Below, piece by piece: positions 42,848-53,246 of a DNA stretch of 64,000 nt. Source of the DNA: Aedes albopictus (lineage: Eukaryota; Arthropoda; Insecta; Diptera; Culicidae); NCBI RefSeq assembly GCF_035046485.1, contig NC_085138.1, positions 274,517,694-274,581,693 of the forward strand. The letters run 5' to 3'. Below the pieces are notes generated by a model. It did no database searches, was not told the DNA's origin, and worked only from the letters and a program-made list of their open reading frames with translations. Made by a program: the position numbers and the translations under genes. Every line of letters begins with the position of its first letter. Within the stretch, counting starts at the first letter, position 1.

Positions 42848-43309
42848 TTTGTTCGCTTCCTTTCCACCGTTTTCACAATATTTATATTCACACAACTTCG
42901 AAACGCGTCAAACTTCCAAATTTAAATCCAGCAGCTACGCGAGCTCGGAACGGCTACCAACATTTGAACGCACGAAAATGGCCAAAGTGCTAACAGAGTC
43001 ACCACGCACAAGGCACAGAAATTGAGTGCTATCTTCCTTCAAAGCACCAACCAACAACATCCGCTTTCTTCGCAAGTCACTAGAATATCTCCTTTCTTCT
43101 TTACTCCATTGGGAAGGAAAAATATACGTCTCACACGTCACATCAACAATGCCTCTGCCACTCGGGGTATGGCGTGGTTGGCGTTGTACGGCGGATCATG
43201 GTGTTTTCATGACATAAGGTTGTCTCGCTTGTCTAGTTATGGAAGACCAAAAATGAACAGCACAATGGGATTTTTCTGGTTAAATTATTTATCGGCGTGA
43301 AAATTAGCG

Positions 43310-43412
43310 ATCAGCGGCGTGATGTTGGTCGGCGTACGGCGCGCCGCCGGTGTCACCATCGGCGTCGGCGCGAAGCAAAAAGTGTCGGCGGTGGCGGCGT
43401 GGCGCGGCGGCG
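43310..43412. repeat. GGC-rich subterminal region, right
   Basis: Tracts such as GGCGTACGGCGCGCCGCCGG and GTCGGCGGTGGCGGCG, mirroring the left subterminal region of the hAT. Confidence 0.6.
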
Positions 43413-43422
43413 CACAGGTCTA
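43408..43422. repeat. hAT right terminal inverted repeat
   Basis: CGGCGCACAGGTCTA, perfect complement of the left TIR, followed by TTTGACAC at 43423-43430. Confidence 0.95.
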
Positions 43423-43430
43423 TTTGACAC

Positions 43431-44424
43431 ATTGGTGCCAATATTGTCCACCCCACATTTGCATGATCTCAACAGCCAGGACCAAGGTGTTTACTTACTT
43501 TGGCCTGGACCGTTTTCAAAAACGTTCTCGGGTCCGTTGGAAGCTTGGAAAGACGTTCGATAAACGAGTGTTCAGAATCGATAGAAGTTCCTTCAACGCA
43601 GATTGCCGAATATTGAATTCGACCGCTTAAGATTGCAGACACAAGTTTACAGCATTTTTGAACTCGGTAAGCTGATGATCATTTTTGGTGTAGAATCATG
43701 CCCTGAGTTCGAAAACGCGAAGGAAAAAAAATACAGTAGAGCGGAAATTTTTTCGACTTTCCATGCAAGGTTGATGATTTGAAATCGATTTTTGTTCTAT
43801 TTTTAAGCAACGTCGCTCACTTCACACATCTCATTCTCCGTAATCAATGCTCCGATTGAGCTGAATTTTTTACTGTAACTCGCCTACATAAGATATAACG
43901 TTGAGAAAGAATTTTTAGATTATTTTTTTCTTATTGAAAAAAATACATTTCTTCATATATTTTTGGAAATTTGGTCAAAATTTAAGGAGGTCGTCCCTAA
44001 AACTCGCCAATATCTTGAATTTATGCAATCTGACGCAAAACCTGCATTCAGATGATCGAATGGTATTGTATTCAGCTTTTAATTTATGAAAAAAGATTTA
44101 AAATTGGTTGGACAAAACGCAAGATATTTGAATTTTGGTAAATTTCATATTTTTAAAAGTTGTAAAACTCAATATTGAGCTAAAACTCAAAAACTGCTCT
44201 ACTTAAAATTTTTTGAAGCACGGTTTCGAAATCAGTGCTAAATTATGCTTCAAAAATTTTGGTCGTTGACAGGAGTTCACGACTTTCGTTTTATATTGTA
44301 AACTAGTGAGATCGGTCAAAAGTTGGAGGTTAGCGAAAACGTCATCGTCCACTTCGAATTCTGAATACTCCTCCTCGTCAACATGGTGTCCGACCCACGT
44401 TATATGGGATTTCCTTATAACATG
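43431..44424. other. Non-coding stretch, no gene recognised
   Basis: AT-rich sequence between the hAT and the next LINE. A minus-strand frame at 44203-44430 shows no known domain and is truncated by the LINE insertion. Confidence 0.4.
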
Positions 44425-44435
44425 GAACAATTAGG
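44425..44435. repeat. 11-bp LINE target duplication (left)
   Basis: GAACAATTAGG, repeated exactly at 47913-47923. Confidence 0.9.
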
Positions 44436-44869
44436 GGCACGGTAAAGGCTGGGTATGCTGCGCAATTCAGATCGCATTGTGATCCACTAGCCACTGCCCT
44501 GCAACTCCTATCCCTACCTCCTCGCGGTACCGGCTGGAAACTATGAGCAACTTAGGGAAGATCGGGTAACCAACCCCGGTGGGAACTTTGGTCGTAGACT
44601 GACAGGGAAGGGGGGGTTTGCTTTGGCAAACCTGAGCGTCTGTTCTCCAGGAGGAGCGGCTCACAACAGCGTCTGATCCCCATGCTAGGGGCGGCTGATC
44701 TACGTCCGAGTACCAGGGAAGGACTCTAATCTCAATTGTGCACTATGGTCCTTCGGAAAGTAGGGGGTTGGTGTCAGCGTCAGGCCCTACGAGCCAGCCG
44801 TAAAAAAACATTGTAACGGAAAATCAGCAACAGAATAATACGAACCGAGACCAACGGCAACGACCCCAG

Positions 44870-45680
44870 CGAACAAAAAGGATTTGCGATTGGAAACTCG
44901 GTACGTGGAACTTCCGATCTCTCAACTTCATTGAGAGCACCCGCGTACTCGCCGATCTACTGAAGGACCGCGGGTTCGGCATCGTAGCGCTGCAGGAGGT
45001 GTGTTGAACAGGATCCATGGTGCGAACGTTTACAGGTAATCATACCATCTACCAGAGCTGTGGCAACACACACAGCTGGGAACAGTTTTCATCGTGATGG
45101 GTGATATGCAGAGGCGCGTGATCGGTTGGTGGCCGATCGACGAAAGAATGTGCAGGTTGAGGATCAAGGGCCGATTCTTCAACTTCAGCAAAATGAACGT
45201 GCACAGCCTACACTCCGGAAGCACTGAGATGATAAGGACGCACTTTATGCGCAGCTCGAACGCGAGTACGATCGCTGCCCAAGCCGCGACGTCAAGATCA
45301 TCATAGGGGATCTAAACGCTCAGGTAGGCCAGGAGGAGGAATTCAGACCGACGATTGGAAAGTTCAGCGTTCACCAGCTGACGAACGAAAATGGCCTACG
45401 CCTCATCGATTTCGCCGCCTCCAAGAACATGGCCATTCGTAGCACCTTCTTCCAGCACAGCCTCCCGTATCGTTACACCTGGAAATCATCACAGCAGACG
45501 GAATCTCAAATCGACCACGTTCTGATTGACGGACGGCACTTCTCCGACATTATCGACGTCAGGACATATCGTGGCGCCAACATCGACTCTGACCACTATC
45601 CGGTGATGGTCAAACTGCGCCCAAAACTCTCCGTCATCAACAATGTACGGTACCGGCGACCACCACGGTACAACCTAGAG
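44870..45680 (+). pseudogene. RTE-like ORF2, endonuclease region
   Basis: Pieces in different frames give LGTWNFRSLN and IVALQEV (first endonuclease motifs), then IIGDLNAQVGQEEEF near 45300. The final stretch is QIDHVLIDGRHFSDIIDVRT and DSDHYPVMVKLR (45429-45683). The QIDHV and SDHYP motifs contain catalytic residues. Several stops and shifts separate the blocks. Confidence 0.82.
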
Positions 45681-47295
45681 TGACTGAAACAACCGGATGT
45701 TGCCTCAGCATACGCGCAGAATCTCGAGGCCGCGTTGCCAGACGAGGGCGAGCTCGATGAGGCCCCTCTAGAGGACTCTAGAGGAGACGAATGGTTTGAC
45801 GAAGAGTGCAGAACGGTTTTGGAGGAGAAGAACGCAGCGAGGGCGGTAATGCTGCAGCAAGGGACTCGACAGAACGTGGAACGTTATAAACAGAAGCGGA
45901 AACAGCAGACCCGCCTCTTTTGGAAGAAAAAGCGCCGCCTGGAAGAAGCGGAGTGTGAAGAAATGGAACATCTGTGCCGTTCCCAAGAAACACGGAAGTT
46001 CTATCAGAAGCTCAACGCATCCCGCAACGGCTTCGTGCCGCGAGCCGAAATATGCAGGGATAATGACGGAGGCCTCTTGACGGACGGACGTGAGGTGATC
46101 GAAAGGTGGAAGCAGCATTTCGATCAGCACCTGAGCGGCGTGCAGAACATAGGCACGGGAGCCCACGGCAACGGAGGAATCGACGGCGCCAGTGCAGCGG
46201 AGGACGGAAATGAACCAACTCCCACGCTGAGGGAAGTTAAGGATGCCATACACCAGCTCAAAACCAACAAAGCAGCTGGTAAGGATGGTATCGCAGCTGA
46301 ACTCATCAAGATGGGCCCAGAAAACTTGGCCACCTCTGCATCGGCTGATAGTCAGGATGTGGGAAACCGAACAGCTACCGGAGGAGTAGAAGGAAGGGGT
46401 AATCTGCCCCATTCACAAGAAAGGCGACCATTTGGAATGTGAGAATTTCAGGGCGATCACTATTTTGAATGCTGCCTACAAAGTGCTATCCCAGATCATC
46501 TTCCTAAAATGAATGAGCTCGTGGGAAGTTATCAAGCCGGCTTCATCGACGGCCGGTCGACAACGAACCAGATCTTCGCTGTACGGCAAACCCTCCAGAA
46601 ATGCCGTAAATACCAGATCCCAACGCATCACCTGTTCATCGACTTCAAGGCGGCATATTACAGTATCGACCACGCAGAGCTATGGAGAATCATGGACGAA
46701 AACGGCTTTCCTAGGAAGCTGACTAGACTGATTAAAGCAACGATGGACGGTGTGCAAAACTGCGTAAGGGTTTCGGGTGAACTATCCAGTTCATTCGAAT
46801 CTCGCCGGGGACTGAGACAAGGTGACGGACTCTCATGCCTACTCTTCAACATCGCTCTGGAAGGTGTGATGCGAGGAGCCGGGCTCAACAGCCGGGGAAC
46901 GATTTTCACAAAATCCGGTCAATTTGTGTGCTTTGCGGACGTATTGCCAGAACATTTGGAATGGTGGCAGAGCTGTACAGTGTGCATCCGCCTGAAACGC
47001 GAAGCAGCAAAGGTCGGACTGGTGGTGAATGCCTCAAAAACAAAGTACATGCTGGTAGGCGGAACCGAAAACGACCGGATCCGTCTGGGTAGTAATGTTA
47101 CGATAGACGGGGATACTTTCGACGTGGTGAAGGAATTCGTCTACCTCGGATCCTTACTGACGGCTGACAACAACGCGATCCGTGAAATTCGGAGGCGGAA
47201 GTCGGGCCTACTATGGGCTCCAGAAAAAACTGCGGTCGAAAAAGATTCACCCACGCGCCAAATGCACCATGTACAAAACGCTAATAAGACCGACC
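45681..47295 (+). pseudogene. RTE-like ORF2, reverse transcriptase, first part
   Basis: Open blocks 45735-46442 and 46509-47309 carry a coiled basic linker, LKTNKAAGKDGIAAELIK, then YQAGFIDGRSTTNQIFAVR. FIDFKAAYYSIDHAEL and RRGLRQGDGLSCLLFNIALE follow. At the catalytic FADD position the sequence reads CFADVLPEHLEWWQ: a deletion has removed the second Asp and nearby residues. Reverse transcription from this copy is therefore impossible. Confidence 0.85.
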
Positions 47296-47446
47296 CAGTC
47301 AACCAGTGATCGTATACGATGTTGTATAAGATGATAAAGTGGAGGCCATATGCGTGCATGCCTCCATTTAGGCGCATGTAAAATGTACGCATATCACCTC
47401 CACTTTAACATCGTACACAACATCGTATACGATCACTGGTTGACTG
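47296..47446. mobile_element. Hairpin MITE inside the RTE-like LINE
   Basis: CAGTCAACCAGTGATCGTAT pairs with the complementary right end. Nearly the whole 151 bp folds (ATCGTATACGAT, GGTGATATGCG-type pairs). The flanking LINE coding reads LIRP before and VVLYG after, so the MITE separates adjacent codons. Confidence 0.82.
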
Positions 47447-47865
47447 GTAGTGGTCCTCTACGGGCACGAGACATATGGACCATGCTCGAGGAGGACCTGC
47501 AAGCACTCGGAGTTTTCGCGCGACACGTACTAAGGACGATCTTCGGCAGTGTGCAGGAGAACTGTGTGTGGCGGAGAAGGATGAACCACGAGCTCACTGC
47601 ACTTAACGGCGAACCCAGCATCCAGAAGGTGGCCAAAGCCGGAAGGATACGGTGGGCAGGGCATGTTGCAAGAATGCTGGACAACAACCCTGCAATGCTG
47701 GTGTTTGCAACTGATCCGGTTGGCACAAGAAGGCGTGGAGCGCAGAGAGCACGATGGGCGGACCAGGTGGAGCGTGACTTGGCGAGCATTGGGCGCGATC
47801 GAGGATGGAGAGCGGCAGCCACAAACCGAGTATTGTGGCGTACTATTGTTGATTATGTCTTGTCT
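47447..47865 (+). pseudogene. RTE-like ORF2, C-terminal part
   Basis: Continues with TWTMLEEDLQALGVF, WRRRMNHELTALNGEPSIQK, RIRWAGHVARM and RRRGAQRARWADQVERDL, the usual C-terminal region of RTE-like proteins. The stop lies near 47865. Confidence 0.82.
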
Positions 47866-47912
47866 TAAATGTGATGTTGAACAAATAAATGTATGTATGT
47901 AATGTATGTATC

Positions 47913-48356
47913 GAACAATTAGGCGTAGAACGGCAGTATAAGTTTCCAAAATGGTTTGTTTTATATTATGGTTTATGAAGAGTTTGAAGACAACTTCGAG
48001 AGTGGCATAACACCTTTGTTCGCTGGTTTGGTACATGACTGTCATAAAACAGAGAGTTTTGGTTATTACCACAATAAATCCTTAATACAAATTTAATAAA
48101 ACTTAGCGACAATAGATATGTTACTTGGGAAGGCATATTGCAACTGCGACCAGGGCCTTTTAATGATTGTGAAACCAGTTATGTCCCATAGCTTGCAAAC
48201 GAAACGAAGTTCGCTGTGTATGAGACGATGAATCTCCCAATACCCCTCTACGATCACGAGGCGTGAATGTTAAAGAAAGCATAACCAAAACTATTCGGAG
48301 GCTTAGAGCCCGAAGTGTTGCGGACAATTCTCGATTTGAAACGGGCTGTAGTGTCT
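47913..48356. other. Non-coding stretch after the LINE
   Basis: Begins with the right 11-bp duplication (47913-47923). Nothing else recognised. Confidence 0.4.
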
Positions 48357-48674
48357 ATCCACCAAAACGTCCATTTAAGTAATGAGTCGGGACTGCCTAA
48401 ATAGAATTTCTACCTAAATGGATTCATCACCTAAATAGATTCAGTTTATTACCTAAATGAAGTACAAGGTTGCAAAAAAGTTTAAGAAGGGAGAGTTACT
48501 AGGAGATTTAAAGGAGGTCATGCGGAGTTTCAGATGGTTTTCAAGGAGTTTCAGGAGGGGGTGGGTTTCAGGAGGGGGGGGCTTCAGGAGCGTTTCGGGT
48601 GTTTTGGAGGGCCTTAGATCAGAATTGTCATTCAAATGACTAGCTGAGAAAACAATATGGATTATGTAAACACG

Positions 48675-48880
48675 AAAAACCCTGCAAAATTCCGCCAGAC
48701 TGAAAAATTATTGAATATCGGGTCAAAGTCGGGCCAATTTTTATCGTATGTTGGGTCATTGTTGGACCAACATCGAACAACTGTTGGGTCTATGTTGGGT
48801 TTCGTGGCCAAAATAAAAACAGGTGAATGATAGGTTGATGTCGGGTATGACGTCATCAATGCTGGAGCTGATATCAATTG
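48675..48880. repeat. Dispersed repeat, inverted copy of 4.54-4.76 kb
   Basis: Shares, in opposite orientation, CCGCCAGACTGAAAAA, GGACCAACATCGAAC and GATGACGTCATC-like words. Confidence 0.6.
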
Positions 48881-48942
48881 AATGATGGAAAGATGGTTGC
48901 TTATCTCAATATCAGCTGGAAATGACGCTGGTTACTGACACT

Positions 48943-48968
48943 GGGGGGGGGGGGGGGGGGGGGGGGGG
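48943..48968 (+). repeat. Poly-G homopolymer of 26
   Basis: An uninterrupted run of 26 G followed by TGTTTAGG. It could form G-quadruplexes and is likely to be polymorphic. Homopolymers of this length are also prone to sequencing or assembly error. Confidence 0.9.
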
Positions 48969-49290
48969 TGTTTAGGGGCATATCTCAACATTGCACCTCC
49001 CCCCATGCCCCCTTAACACCACTCACTACTTCTTTCCCGTTAACCAACCTTATACCTAATCTTAAGTACTCCAACTGGTCTGAACACGATCAAATTCCAT
49101 TTAGGTAACGTTACCTAAATGGAGGGACCTAAATAGATTTTACCTAAATGGATCCTACCTAAATGGAGGTTTGAGTGTACTTGAATCGCCAGCTGTATTA
49201 TGTGTACAAAGGAGTGAATATTGCGAAATATGTACAATACGGTAGACTTCAGTGGTCTTGGTACGTAGTCGAAATGCCTGTCGGATAAAA

Positions 49291-49649
49291 TAATAGGACG
49301 TTATCAGTGAAGTACTAGATTGGAAGCAGTGAGATGGATTTTTGTATGGTCAGATGATCATTTCTCCATTTCTGCAATGAAATGGTGTGAACAGCGTGGG
49401 TATTATGATGTCTAATTTGATGCTGATTGAGCAAAATTTTGGGTAAACTGTGTTGTTGAAGTTGCAAGGAATAAATAATACAACAACACAGTTACCTGAA
49501 TTTGCTCAAACAGCTTCGAATTCGGCTAGAAATCATAATACCCACGCTGTCTGCACCATTTTATTGCAGCAATAGAGAATTGATCATCTCACCATACAAA
49601 AATCCAGCTCACTATTTTCAATCTAGTACTTCCCTGATTACCTAATATT
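49291..49649. repeat. Foldback with ~165-bp arms
   Basis: GTACTAGATTGGAAGCAGTG-like left arm pairs with the complementary right arm. Central arms share ACAACACAGTT and ACCCACGCTGT-type words. MITE-like; target duplication not resolved. Confidence 0.7.
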
Positions 49650-49761
49650 GCGAAAATAATATAGGCCGTAGGAACCCCAACCTTTGGGTACAGAATATCT
49701 CCCACGACCGATGCAGACGGTGATCTACATTCCGCTCGGTGCTGGAATAGACAAGGATATA

Positions 49762-50240
49762 GGGTAAGTGTTCCAATTATGGCTATAGTACCAATTATTC
49801 GCCATGGTTGATTTTCACCCTTTAACGATGTAAATCAACAAGGAAAATTTTGTGAACAACAAACAGATCACGTTCACTAAAGGTGGTTGCACTCATTTAA
49901 ATTCTACATTTTGCTCAAGATAGAAAGAAAAAAAAATCCTTAAAATTTCAGCTTCCTTGCACCATTTTTCGCCATAGTGTACCAGTTATGGCTAATCCCA
50001 TAAGAAATGCATGCAAATAGTGCGAAAAGGAACCGATGGGTAAAATATGTAGCCATAACTGGTACTGGTACACGCTGTAATAAATACTACAAGTAGTTTT
50101 GGCTCCGTTTCTATTTTTTTTTCCTGTAAAGTATGAAAACTAAGCTATCTTTTAACATATTGATGACAATCGTTGGTCTCTCGTTATTTTTCTACAAATA
50201 GTTTTCCTTAGGTAGTGCCATAATTGTGGTACAGGCACCC
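49762..50240. mobile_element. TA-flanked MITE (479 bp)
   Basis: GGGTAAGTGTTCCAATTATG at the left and, at the right, the complement of GGGTGCCTGTACCACAATTA are imperfect TIRs. TA lies at both ends (49760-49761, 50241-50242). Internal words ACCAATTATTCGCCAT and CATAACTGGTAC repeat the theme. Confidence 0.65.
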
Positions 50241-50273
50241 TACTGTATGCCGTATAAAATCAATGAAGTTTCC

Positions 50274-50425
50274 ATAGAGCTTGCTGACGTTTATTCACCT
50301 TTCTCTTTCAAACATGCAGGCGGAATAGGATTTGTTGTCATCAGGAAAGGTTTCCCGATGAAAACAAATCCTATCCCGCCTGCAAGCTTGAAAGAGAGAG
50401 GCGAATAAACGTCAGCAAGCTCTAT
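50274..50425. repeat. Palindromic foldback (152 bp)
   Basis: ATAGAGCTTGCTGACGTTTA pairs with TAAACGTCAGCAAGCTCTAT. Arms of about 70 bp meet around CAGGAAAGGTTTCCC. A B-box-like GGTTCGATTCCTGG lies on the minus strand just beyond, at 50448-50464, suggesting a nearby tRNA-derived fragment. Confidence 0.75.
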
Positions 50426-50479
50426 TGCGAAAAGATCATGTACTGACCTGACCAGGAATCGAACCAAAGGCACTATCAG

Positions 50480-52300
50480 TATGTAAATTTGTACCTATTA
50501 TAGTGTATAACCGAGCGATTTTCGTTTTGGACATAAAGATGGGCTCTTAATTATATAACAATATAAAACAAGTTTAAATAAAACATAATTGATTGCTCCA
50601 TATCTATCTGAAACTCCCATTGACGCTGTTTATGCTGCGTACCATGTCTGCTCGAAAGACATGAAAGATATCTCAACGAAATATTTCACAATGTTAACCG
50701 TTTTGAAAGACAAACTTCCATCAACGGCAGTGGGCTCAACGAGCTCCTCAAACTTCCCGGCAGTTATTCAAAGTTTGTAATAAAGTATTCCGCCTAGCTA
50801 CCTACAATAACATCAAAGCAGTATATTGACTAAGCCGTCGTCTTGCTCAATCACCCCAGCACGCCCATCCCGAGCGGGAAAAGGGAATTTCGAGCATCGA
50901 GAACGTGGTGTTACCATAGTGAGTTTCCGTGGAAACAATCGACAGCCCTCTCGAAAGTGTCTCCCCGCTGCGCTGGGAAGTGTGGATGTCTTTGGAAGGA
51001 AATTTGCAGCTTGCGAAAGGTGCTGGCTGGGTACCAAACCGCGCGCCGCCGCCGTTGCTAAGATCGATCGCTAGCTGCCGCCACCAACCCAGCAGAACAC
51101 AATTTCATTGATTGACTGCGATAAATCAATATTCATGGTACCGAACCCGCCGGGTGGCGTTCCCAGCGGATATGGGAATCGTTATGTGGTGGGAAATGGA
51201 ATCCAATCAAAATTGTTGCAATTACTCCGACGTGTTGTGGTACAAGTACCTACAATTGTAGGAAGGGCACCTTCTTGGTTGAGTACGGCGACGAGTGTCT
51301 ATGAAGAAACGATCCAGAAGTGCTCAATTGTCTTGTGCACGTTATTGAGAAACAAAGATTCGTCGAAGTGTGTGGCTGTCTTCCAAGTGGAATGAAGCGA
51401 CGTGTGGAAAAATTTCAATGAGAAGAGGCGTGTAGGTTGGCAATAGAAAGAACGTTATGAAGTTTTATAACCAATGTATCATAAATTGAAAAAATGCAGT
51501 TGAAGTTCAGTCGCCAGTAAATGCAATAAATGTCCGAGGGGTTGAAATGGGGACGATGAACTGTGTTCGTGATGACATACATTGAGGTATTTTTATATTG
51601 TTCTAACCAAAACTTAATTGCTTTTACTACACCTTGAATTGCAATGATCAGACAAGCCATTTTTTTCAATAGCTATATATTCTAATCACCATAAATACAC
51701 ATTTATAAAAGTATGGGCTTATGAGTAAAGGACTTGTATCTACATATTTTTACAACTGTTTGAAAACCTATCGACCAAGCAAGTTTCTTAATTCTCATAC
51801 AAAAATAAGTAAAATTTTCATCATGATATTTAGTATTCACTACAGGAGCACATTTTATTCCTACACGGTATATGATGCACGTGCCTTTCAGGATCGTCTT
51901 CCTACACGTTCCGAAGAATTGTCATTTTCGGAACAAATCTCACGAGAAATGCCGAAACTTGACCTTCAGAATGTACTGCTCGAAACAACATTTCCCGTGG
52001 AGAGAACAGTTCTCAGGCAAAACAACCAAACACCGCACTTCCTAAAGGAAAACAAAGTCCAACACAAAAACAACACAAAACACCACTCGACAGCTGCAAA
52101 ACCCATCGCAATCAAATCGTTCCAAGCAGTTAACATTTTTATCCGCATTGACATCGTGACGCCCTTCTAAAATTACCGAAAACACGTTCAAAGTGTTTCG
52201 TTCCCGAGCTGGGCCGTCACTCGCAGTAACGGCTCATCAACTGGGAAAATCTTCACACCATCGCATCGCCCCGTGGCTGGAAGTGCCATTGCTAGCAGCA
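50480..52300. other. Mostly low-copy-looking sequence, no gene recognised
   Basis: Frames of 60-149 codons occur (50589-50780, 51108-51395, 51721-52170) but none shows a domain I recognise. The part 50820-51420 is less AT-rich than the flanks and less repeat-like. A host exon or regulatory segment could be hidden there, but the sequence alone does not show it. Confidence 0.35.
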
Positions 52301-52653
52301 CACGGCGTGTGTATGGGAAAAGTTTATAACAAAAAAATAGGCATCGTCAAATTTTTCGCTATTCAAAAATAGAGGCTTTCAGCTTTCATTTGCAGGGTCC
52401 CTCAAAAAAATCCACCGAGGGATCCCGAACAACTTTTTCAGAATACTGTTTTTCCCCATACAAAATGCACGGTTTCAAATTAATCCCTATTTCTACTTAA
52501 CAAACATACCCAATTTTTGTATGAAAAAGTTCTCCCGATGGAATATTTCGATGTTGGGCTTGAATGAAAGCTGGTAGCGTCAACTTTCACGTAGCGTAAA
52601 AATTAGCGATGCCCATTTTTTTGTAATAAATTTGTTCTACCAGACACACCGTG
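52301..52653. mobile_element. MITE, copy 2 of the 8.2-kb element
   Basis: CACGGCGTGTGTATGG to CCAGACACACCGTG, in opposite orientation to 8227-8581, with AGCA on both sides. Confidence 0.75.
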
Positions 52654-53082
52654 AGCAGCGTCCATGTTTACCCGGTGTCATCAGATTACCATCCGCTCTG
52701 CTCTGGGTTGTGATGCATTCCCGAAACCCCGGCACTAAAATATATGGGAGGAAAAGATGCACCACTTTTTCGTGAGCGTCTCATCAATGAAGCAGCAGAG
52801 TCACACTGCTGCACTGACTGACTGGCAGCAGGCGGACGGCTCCGGTTCCTATCTTAGACCGTGAGTTACAGTCAGTGGTGCCTCTCCGGCGGCGACACGT
52901 GTTGGAAATAACAGTAACAAATTTAGTATCACGCTGAGCCACGCAGTTAAGCTAGAGCAGGGACAGATAAAATGGATAAGATGCTGGGGCCACAGATAAC
53001 AACAGTTAACATTAATGAACATGATTTGGAGGAAAAATTTTCAACAAACTTTACCTAAAGTTGTAACATTTAAAAAAATATA
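52654..53082. other. Non-coding stretch, nothing recognised
   Basis: No coding frame or paired repeat that I can support. Confidence 0.35.
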
Positions 53083-53203
53083 TTTTTTGCCTTTCTCGTA
53101 CACCAAGGTGTACCGAAAGGCTATATGTTCACTCCAAAAACAAAGCCTCCGGAGGGGTCAAGTCTTATATACCAATCGACTCAGCTCGACGAATTGAGGT
53201 GAT

Positions 53204-53246
53204 GTCTGTGTGTGTGTATGTGTGTGTGTGTGTGTATGTGTGTGTA
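53204..53246 (+). repeat. GT microsatellite
   Basis: About 40 bases of TG repeats with occasional TATG interruptions, inside composite copy A. Confidence 0.9.

Larger units (their letters stand above)
27868..43422 (-). mobile_element. 15.55-kb hAT transposon with BED-finger transposase
   Basis: The termini TAGACCTGTGCGCCG (27868-27882) and its perfect complement (43408-43422) are flanked by identical TTTGACAC. Subterminal regions at both ends are rich in GGCGGCG (27894-27990, 43310-43412), possibly transposase-binding arrays. The transposase gene runs on the minus strand in about six exons. The large size reflects later additions: a 4.7-kb LINE with its 61-bp duplication, about 5 kb of minisatellite in an intron, and at least three MITEs. 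Eight-bp duplication, TIRs, BED finger and hAT C-terminal domain all agree on the hAT superfamily. Confidence 0.93.
44436..47912 (+). mobile_element. RTE-like LINE, full span but degenerate
   Basis: A 3,477-bp element between exact 11-bp duplications. It ends in a tandem TGTATG-type tail, as RTE-like LINEs do. The single ORF2 runs from about 44870 to 47865 and is broken by frameshifts and stops and by a hairpin MITE at 47296-47446. It resembles RTE-group elements known in Aedes (JAM1 is one); the exact family is not established here. Confidence 0.85.
48358..49180. mobile_element. Unclassified TIR element with CCTAAATGG repeats
   Basis: Left CACCAAAACGTCCATTTAAG and the right complement of CACTCAAACCTCCATTTAGG form imperfect TIRs. 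Multiple TACCTAAATGGATT and CCTAAATAGATT words lie just inside both ends. The interior carries the dispersed repeat shared with 4.6 kb (48675-48880) and a 26-base G run. Boundaries are approximate. Confidence 0.5.

Noticed and set aside
50589..50780. 63-codon frame with a protein-like composition
   Set aside because: No recognised family, no splice context that I could support, and flanked by MITE-rich sequence. I cannot defend it as an exon.
51721..52170. 149-codon frame
   Set aside because: Low-complexity basic/polar composition, no motif, and no conservation evidence available from sequence alone.
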